NCBI GenBank assembly: GCA_023436385.1
Contig: JAEZJH010000069.1
Coordinates: forward strand, 1-9,289
Origin: Pseudomonadota bacterium
GTDB lineage: Bacteria; Myxococcota; Myxococcia; Myxococcales; Vulgatibacteraceae
DNA: 9,289 bases
Direction: 5' to 3'
In this document: positions 5,373 to 9,289 of the stretch, piece by piece
How the letters are laid out: every line of letters begins with the position of its first letter
How positions within the stretch are numbered: position 1 is the first letter of the stretch
Program-made: the position numbers and the translations under genes
Notes under the pieces: generated by a model
Databases searched by the model: none
What the model saw: only the letters and a program-made list of their open reading frames with translations
What the model was told of the DNA's origin: nothing

Positions 5373-7421
5373 ATGTGCGAGCGTTTTGCGGAGCACCGGT
5401 TTGCCGCGTTGGCCTCGATCGTGGTCGGCGCGTTCGCCGCGACGCTTCCAGGGTGTAGTGAGTCCGACTGCGGGGAGGGGACGGTGGAGCGCGACGGCGA
5501 GTGCGTCGCCTCCGCCAAGGTGTCGTGCGGCGAGGGCACCATCCTCCAGGGCGATCGCTGCCTCGTCCTCTGTGCCGAGCCGGGGATGGTGCAGTCCCCG
5601 GCCGACGGGGCCTGCGTCTACCTCCGGCCCGACTTCGGCGAGGCGACGGAGAACAACGACCCCACCACCGGCGGCGTCGCCTCGCGCTTCGTGTTGCCAC
5701 CGGTCGGCTCGACGATCTGGCTAGGTGGAGTCGTTCACCCGCCGGGCATGGCGCGTTTCGATGGGACGAACCCGGCCACGAACCTGGTCCCGGATGTCGA
5801 TGTCTTCGAATTCGAGGCGGTGGCCGGGCAAGTCCTGGCGATCGAGGCGATCAACGCCGGGACCTCCTCCGCTGCCTTCGTCGTGGCCCGGGCCTCCCTC
5901 TACTCCGACCTCGACCTGCCGGTCTCGGAATCCCTGCTCCTCAACGATCCCGATGGCCCCTGGGTCGGGCGCGACTATCCCAGGTGGGGAATCAGCTACT
6001 GGGGCGACAGGCCGCTCCGGACCATCCGCATCCTCGAGACCGGCACCTACTACCTGGCGGTCAGCGACCGCGACAACTTCATGCGGGGACTCCGGGGGAC
6101 CGGTTGCCGGGAGTGCGGCTACCTGATCTCCGTCACCGCCGTCGCACCGGAGGAGATCCCCGTCACCGAGGGGGACCTGGTCGAGTTCGACATCGCCGGC
6201 TCGGGCGCCGCGATCCGCCCCGGGGGCCTGTCCCCCGACGGGATCTACCAGCTGACCTTCTCGACCCCGCCCACCAGGCCGAACGTGCGGTGGTTCTACG
6301 CCCTGGGCGACGAGGACCGGGTGATCTACGGGGTGCCCGACTACCTGGTCCCGGGCGGAGAGGGCTACCGCTACATCCCGCTGGGAACGGAGCACTACAA
6401 CGCCGTCCGGTTTTCAGGGTCGGCGAAGCGCCTCCATCTCGAGACGCCAAAGGTGATTGCCGAGGAGGAGACACGCTTCACGGCGCGGCTGACACGGGTG
6501 CCGGTTTCGGAGCTCGGCACCATGGAGGGAACCGAGCCGGTCCGCGCGGCGGAGAACGTCCTGTCGGGCCCCGACTCGATCCAGGTCTTCCACCTCACCG
6601 CCGGTTCGCCCGGGAGGACGACGCTCCTCCGGATCCGGGCGGACCAGCGGGACGACGGCTCCGGCAACCCCTTCGATGTCGGGATCGCCGTCAAGGACGC
6701 GGACTACGCCGCGACGCACATGAAGTACGCCCAGGCCAACCCCTTCAACCCGGACGAGAACTTCTTCTGGCAGAACGTCATCCAGCCCGGCGTCCACGGG
6801 GCCATCAACGACATCGTGGTGCTCCTGACCGACCGGACCTCGCTCTTCCTCGAGGTGAGCGCGGACCTCCCCGCCGACCCGCGGTGGCCGTTCGCCGGTC
6901 CGGTCACCTACGACTTGGTCGCAGGGGTGACCGCGGAGATCGAGGTCGAGCCGATCCACGAGATGGCCGGAGACGAGAACTGGGATGTCACCCCCTGGCT
7001 CAACGCGGCCTTGCCCCTGGGGATCCTCGACGGCCAGCTGCCCCTGGTCCTCAAGGGAAAGCTCGATCGCATCTTCTTCGACGCGGACTTCTTCTCGTTC
7101 ACGGTCACCCGGCCGACCACGATGACGATCCTGGCGATGCCGGACGTCCCCTACGAGACCCCGAAGACGCAGCCCGGGGCCCAGCTGTACGGGCCGACAC
7201 AGAACTTCGGGATCCTGACGCACGCGAGGGCCGAGGGTGATTCGCATACCGGTCCCGGATTCACCCGGATTCCCGGTGGCTTCGTCACCGTCGACCTGGC
7301 GCCCGCGGACTACTTCCTGGTGGCGTCGGCCCTGATGGATCAGGGGTTCGGCACCCCGCCGAATCCGCCGGGATACGTGGGTGGATACACGCTCGTCCTG
7401 ACCGAAGGAGCCTACCGATGA
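5373..7421 (+). CDS. Cys-module/PPC-like beta-sandwich lipoprotein (paralogue 2)
   Basis: The product has 682 residues. The ATG follows the previous stop by 10 bases, with GGGAGG four bases ahead of it. The signal peptide (hydrophobic 10-25) ends in L-P-G-C28, an acceptable lipobox, so lipidation at C28 by the Lgt/Lsp pathway is expected. A cysteine module follows with Cys at 33, 44, 52, 63, 67 and 81, almost the same spacing as in the upstream paralogue (SDCGEGTVERDGECV against TECGPGTVEEDGECV). About four beta-sandwich-like modules come next: near 103-258 (DVDVFEFEAVAGQ, then ETGTYYLAV), 262-376 (GGLSPDGIYQLTF, IPLGTEHYNAVRF), 380-520 (closing LFLEVSADL...TYDLVAG) and 525-682 (DADFFSFTV, closing GGYTLVLTEG). 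The same landmarks occur in order in paralogue 1. Differences are an extra Cys pair at 245/248 and insertions in the first, third and fourth modules. There is no enzyme motif. The 4-base overlap with the next gene implies coupled translation. Confidence 0.87.
   Translation: MCERFAEHRFAALASIVVGAFAATLPGCSESDCGEGTVERDGECVASAKVSCGEGTILQGDRCLVLCAEPGMVQSPADGACVYLRPDFGEATENNDPTTGGVASRFVLPPVGSTIWLGGVVHPPGMARFDGTNPATNLVPDVDVFEFEAVAGQVLAIEAINAGTSSAAFVVARASLYSDLDLPVSESLLLNDPDGPWVGRDYPRWGISYWGDRPLRTIRILETGTYYLAVSDRDNFMRGLRGTGCRECGYLISVTAVAPEEIPVTEGDLVEFDIAGSGAAIRPGGLSPDGIYQLTFSTPPTRPNVRWFYALGDEDRVIYGVPDYLVPGGEGYRYIPLGTEHYNAVRFSGSAKRLHLETPKVIAEEETRFTARLTRVPVSELGTMEGTEPVRAAENVLSGPDSIQVFHLTAGSPGRTTLLRIRADQRDDGSGNPFDVGIAVKDADYAATHMKYAQANPFNPDENFFWQNVIQPGVHGAINDIVVLLTDRTSLFLEVSADLPADPRWPFAGPVTYDLVAGVTAEIEVEPIHEMAGDENWDVTPWLNAALPLGILDGQLPLVLKGKLDRIFFDADFFSFTVTRPTTMTILAMPDVPYETPKTQPGAQLYGPTQNFGILTHARAEGDSHTGPGFTRIPGGFVTVDLAPADYFLVASALMDQGFGTPPNPPGYVGGYTLVLTEGAYR
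7404..7421 (+). promoter_or_regulatory. Translational coupling site: GAAGGAG and ATGA overlap
   Basis: GAAGGAG (7404-7410) lies inside the end of paralogue 2, seven bases before the ATG at 7418. The start and stop share ATGA (ATG 7418-7420, TGA 7419-7421). This arrangement normally couples translation of the downstream gene to the upstream one and supports joint stoichiometric production. Confidence 0.75.
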
Positions 7422-9256
7422 GCCGCGAACGACTTGCCGTTGGTCTTTCGATGGGTCTCCTGGCAGGCCTTCTCGCCTGCGACGACTCCGACCCCGCGAC
7501 CACGGAGACCGATCCGCCGATCGTCGAGGACTGCCAGCCGGTGTGTTCGTCGACGCAGACCTGCGACCAGAGCCAGACCCCGCCCGCCTGTGTCGAGCTG
7601 TGCAATCCCCCCGGGGGATGCCGGGCCCCGACGGCCTGGTGGGACGGCACCGCGGTCAGCTTCGAGCAGTGCCATCCCGACCAGGCGGATTCGCCGACGA
7701 CCGGTTGCGAGCCGATCTCTTGCGGCGGGGAGCAGTGCGAACCAGGGCAGACGTGCCTCGATCTTGCGTCGCTCCAGTTCGACCCCGGGATGCCCTGCAG
7801 CTGCATCCCCGACACCACCACGCCGCTCTTCGGCGAGGCGGTCCAGTCCGATACTTGCAAACCGTACGGAAGGATCTGCGACTGGGACTACAACGGCACG
7901 GTGTCCCTGCCCGCGAAGTGCCGCCTGCCGGGGCGCTCCCGCGTACCGCTGCAGTGGGAGCCATGCCTGCCGGCCGTCGGCTGCGAGGAAGGGTATGCAT
8001 GCCACCCGGAGTTCCAGATCTGCATGCAGTCCTGCGAGACGACGGCCGATTGCCTCGACCCGCTGACGGAGTGCGTCGACACCGGCGAGGCCAAGTACTG
8101 CAACTACCAGCGATGCACCGACGGCGCCCTCGGGTCTGACCTCGACCGGATGTTTGCGCCCTGCGACGCCCAGGGCACCGGTGACGGCACCTGTATCCCG
8201 GTCTGGAACACCTACAAGTTCACGCCGGAGCAGAGCGGGGTGATCGGTCTCTGCCAGCAGGCAGGCCACGCGGGAACCGGTCAGGGCCGCACCAGCTGCG
8301 ATCCCGACGCACGGCGACCCGCGCTCGAGGCGATGTGTCCCGTCGGGCAGTTCTGCGATCCCTGGGGACCCGATCCCGATCGCCCGGGCTCCCGCCGGGG
8401 CATCTGCCGGCCGATGTGCAACGCGGGGCACGGCGATTGGATGAGTGGGCCGAACCCGGAACTCGGCTGCGCCGACCCGACCGACGCCTGTGTGCAGGCC
8501 TTCTACTTCGGCTTCCCCATCAACCGGATGACCCAGGCCGACGTCGACCCGTACTGGTTCCCGACGACCCCGGGCATCTGCGTTCCGTCCTGCGATCCGA
8601 CCGGAGACGGGTCCTGCCCCGAGGATCCGTTCGGCGACCAGCAGATCTGTCAGCTGCGGTTCCAGTTCCACGGTGGGCAAGGCACCTGCGGTCCGTCGTC
8701 GCCGGAGCCCAAGGCGCTCCGGGAGGCCTGCGACTACGCCCCCTTCGATCCGCGCAGCCCGTGCACCGATGGGACCGTCTGCGCGCAAAGCGAGATGTTC
8801 GAGGAGAAGATCCTCCGCGGCGGGTTCTGCACCAACTACTGCTCGACCCAGAGATGCAACCTGATCGGCGGCAACTGTACCGAGTGCAACCCGGCACGGT
8901 GCGCCGCACCCCCCGAGACGTGCGCGCCTCGGTGCGAAAACAAGGAGTGCGGCGCGGATGGCTGCGGCGGCACCTGTGGCAGCTGCGCCGAGGGCGAGCT
9001 CTGCAACTACCTGGGCAAGTGCGTGATCCCGGTTCCCTGTCCGTGGGCCTGCGCGGATGGGGAGGTCTGCTTCGCGGGCGCCTGCTGCCGCCCGAATTGC
9101 GCCAATCGCGAGTGCGGGACGGACGGCTGCGGTGGCTTCTGCGGACCCGTTCCCACCGGCAGCTGCGACGAAGGCCAGGTCTGCCTGGAAAACCTGCCCA
9201 CCGAGCTTCACACCTGCTACCCGCTCTACGGGACCGTCGGCTTCTGCGGTCCCTGA
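7418..9256 (+). CDS. Cysteine-rich lipoprotein with CGxDGCGGxCGxC modules
   Basis: The product has 612 residues. The signal peptide (MSRER, then a hydrophobic run) ends in a good lipobox, L18-L19-A20-C21, followed by D22-D23. In E. coli an Asp at +2 favours inner-membrane retention, but that rule may not hold in this lineage. A Thr/Asp/Pro-rich linker (22-38) leads into a body with 70 further cysteines by hand count, about 11% of residues and an even number, consistent with full disulfide pairing in an oxidising compartment. The middle has loose CxxGxxC units (CEPGQTC, CEEGYAC, CPVGQFC) and GxCxxxC units (GICVPSC, GICRPMC, GFCTNYC). The C-terminus has two copies of a CGxDGCGGxCGxC module (about 503-536 and 558-590), a pattern frequent in myxobacterial surface proteins. 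There is no enzyme motif. It overlaps the upstream gene by four bases and is probably the last operon gene, though only 33 bases remain. An extracellular structural or ligand-binding role is plausible but inferred. Confidence 0.87.
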   Translation: MSRERLAVGLSMGLLAGLLACDDSDPATTETDPPIVEDCQPVCSSTQTCDQSQTPPACVELCNPPGGCRAPTAWWDGTAVSFEQCHPDQADSPTTGCEPISCGGEQCEPGQTCLDLASLQFDPGMPCSCIPDTTTPLFGEAVQSDTCKPYGRICDWDYNGTVSLPAKCRLPGRSRVPLQWEPCLPAVGCEEGYACHPEFQICMQSCETTADCLDPLTECVDTGEAKYCNYQRCTDGALGSDLDRMFAPCDAQGTGDGTCIPVWNTYKFTPEQSGVIGLCQQAGHAGTGQGRTSCDPDARRPALEAMCPVGQFCDPWGPDPDRPGSRRGICRPMCNAGHGDWMSGPNPELGCADPTDACVQAFYFGFPINRMTQADVDPYWFPTTPGICVPSCDPTGDGSCPEDPFGDQQICQLRFQFHGGQGTCGPSSPEPKALREACDYAPFDPRSPCTDGTVCAQSEMFEEKILRGGFCTNYCSTQRCNLIGGNCTECNPARCAAPPETCAPRCENKECGADGCGGTCGSCAEGELCNYLGKCVIPVPCPWACADGEVCFAGACCRPNCANRECGTDGCGGFCGPVPTGSCDEGQVCLENLPTELHTCYPLYGTVGFCGP

Positions 9257-9289
9257 GTTGCTTCCGGCCCGGTCCCCGACCCGCCGGGG

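Noticed and set aside
4550..5542. 330-residue minus-strand frame across the junction of the two paralogues
   Set aside because: It spans the intergenic junction and is a composition-driven shadow with no domain or ribosome site.
5501..7240. 579-residue plus-strand frame inside paralogue 2
   Set aside because: Arg/Pro/Gly-rich shadow in another frame; paralogue 2 is supported by homology to paralogue 1.
3539..7421. Protease assignment from PPC-like domains
   Set aside because: PPC domains often follow secreted peptidases, but no peptidase catalytic domain or motif is present in either protein.
7412..9211. 599-residue minus-strand open frame antisense to the Cys-rich lipoprotein
   Set aside because: Ala/Arg/Gly-rich shadow. 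The plus frame has a lipobox, Shine-Dalgarno, overlap coupling and conserved Cys modules.
9268..9288. Possible operon terminator (CCCGG ... CCGGG) at the right edge
   Set aside because: Only five pairs with an 11-base loop, and the sequence ends there, so it cannot be judged.

Overview
The window is very GC-rich and its genes show strong G/C preference at third codon positions. Its proteins are large, exported and repeat-rich: W-ending beta-propeller-like repeats, short CGxGT cysteine modules, PPC-like beta-sandwiches and CGxDGCGGxCGxC modules. This combination is typical of Myxococcota (the former myxobacterial Deltaproteobacteria) and related large-genome predatory or saprophytic lineages. 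That assignment is inferred from protein style; no marker gene is present.

Layout: the first ~214 bases hold the 5' end of a minus-strand gene that runs off the left edge. A ~510-base non-coding stretch follows, containing a sharp AT-rich island (about 508-570). Then comes a long plus-strand gene (728-3106) for a secreted protein built of about fourteen ~55-residue repeats, followed by a strong GC hairpin that probably ends its transcript. A second non-coding stretch (~430 bases) ends in an AT-richer segment with a perfect TTGACA box. It leads into a compact plus-strand three-gene operon filling the rest of the window: 3539-5362 and 5373-7421, which encode tandem full-length paralogues, and 7418-9256, which encodes a very cysteine-rich lipoprotein. 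The gap between the first two is 10 bases, and the last two overlap by 4 bases (ATGA). Each operon gene has a good Shine-Dalgarno sequence.

How the genes may work together: all three operon products carry export signals. Two have recognisable lipoboxes and the third a degenerate one. They would sit as lipid-anchored proteins on the periplasmic or surface side of the envelope, with disulfide-stabilised N-termini (the two paralogues) or disulfides throughout (the third). Co-translation and paralogy suggest one envelope or surface assembly made of two related beta-sandwich lipoproteins and a Cys-rich partner. No enzyme active site, transporter, nuclease, mobile element, CRISPR array or RNA gene was seen. 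The function of the cassette is unknown, and I do not claim one.
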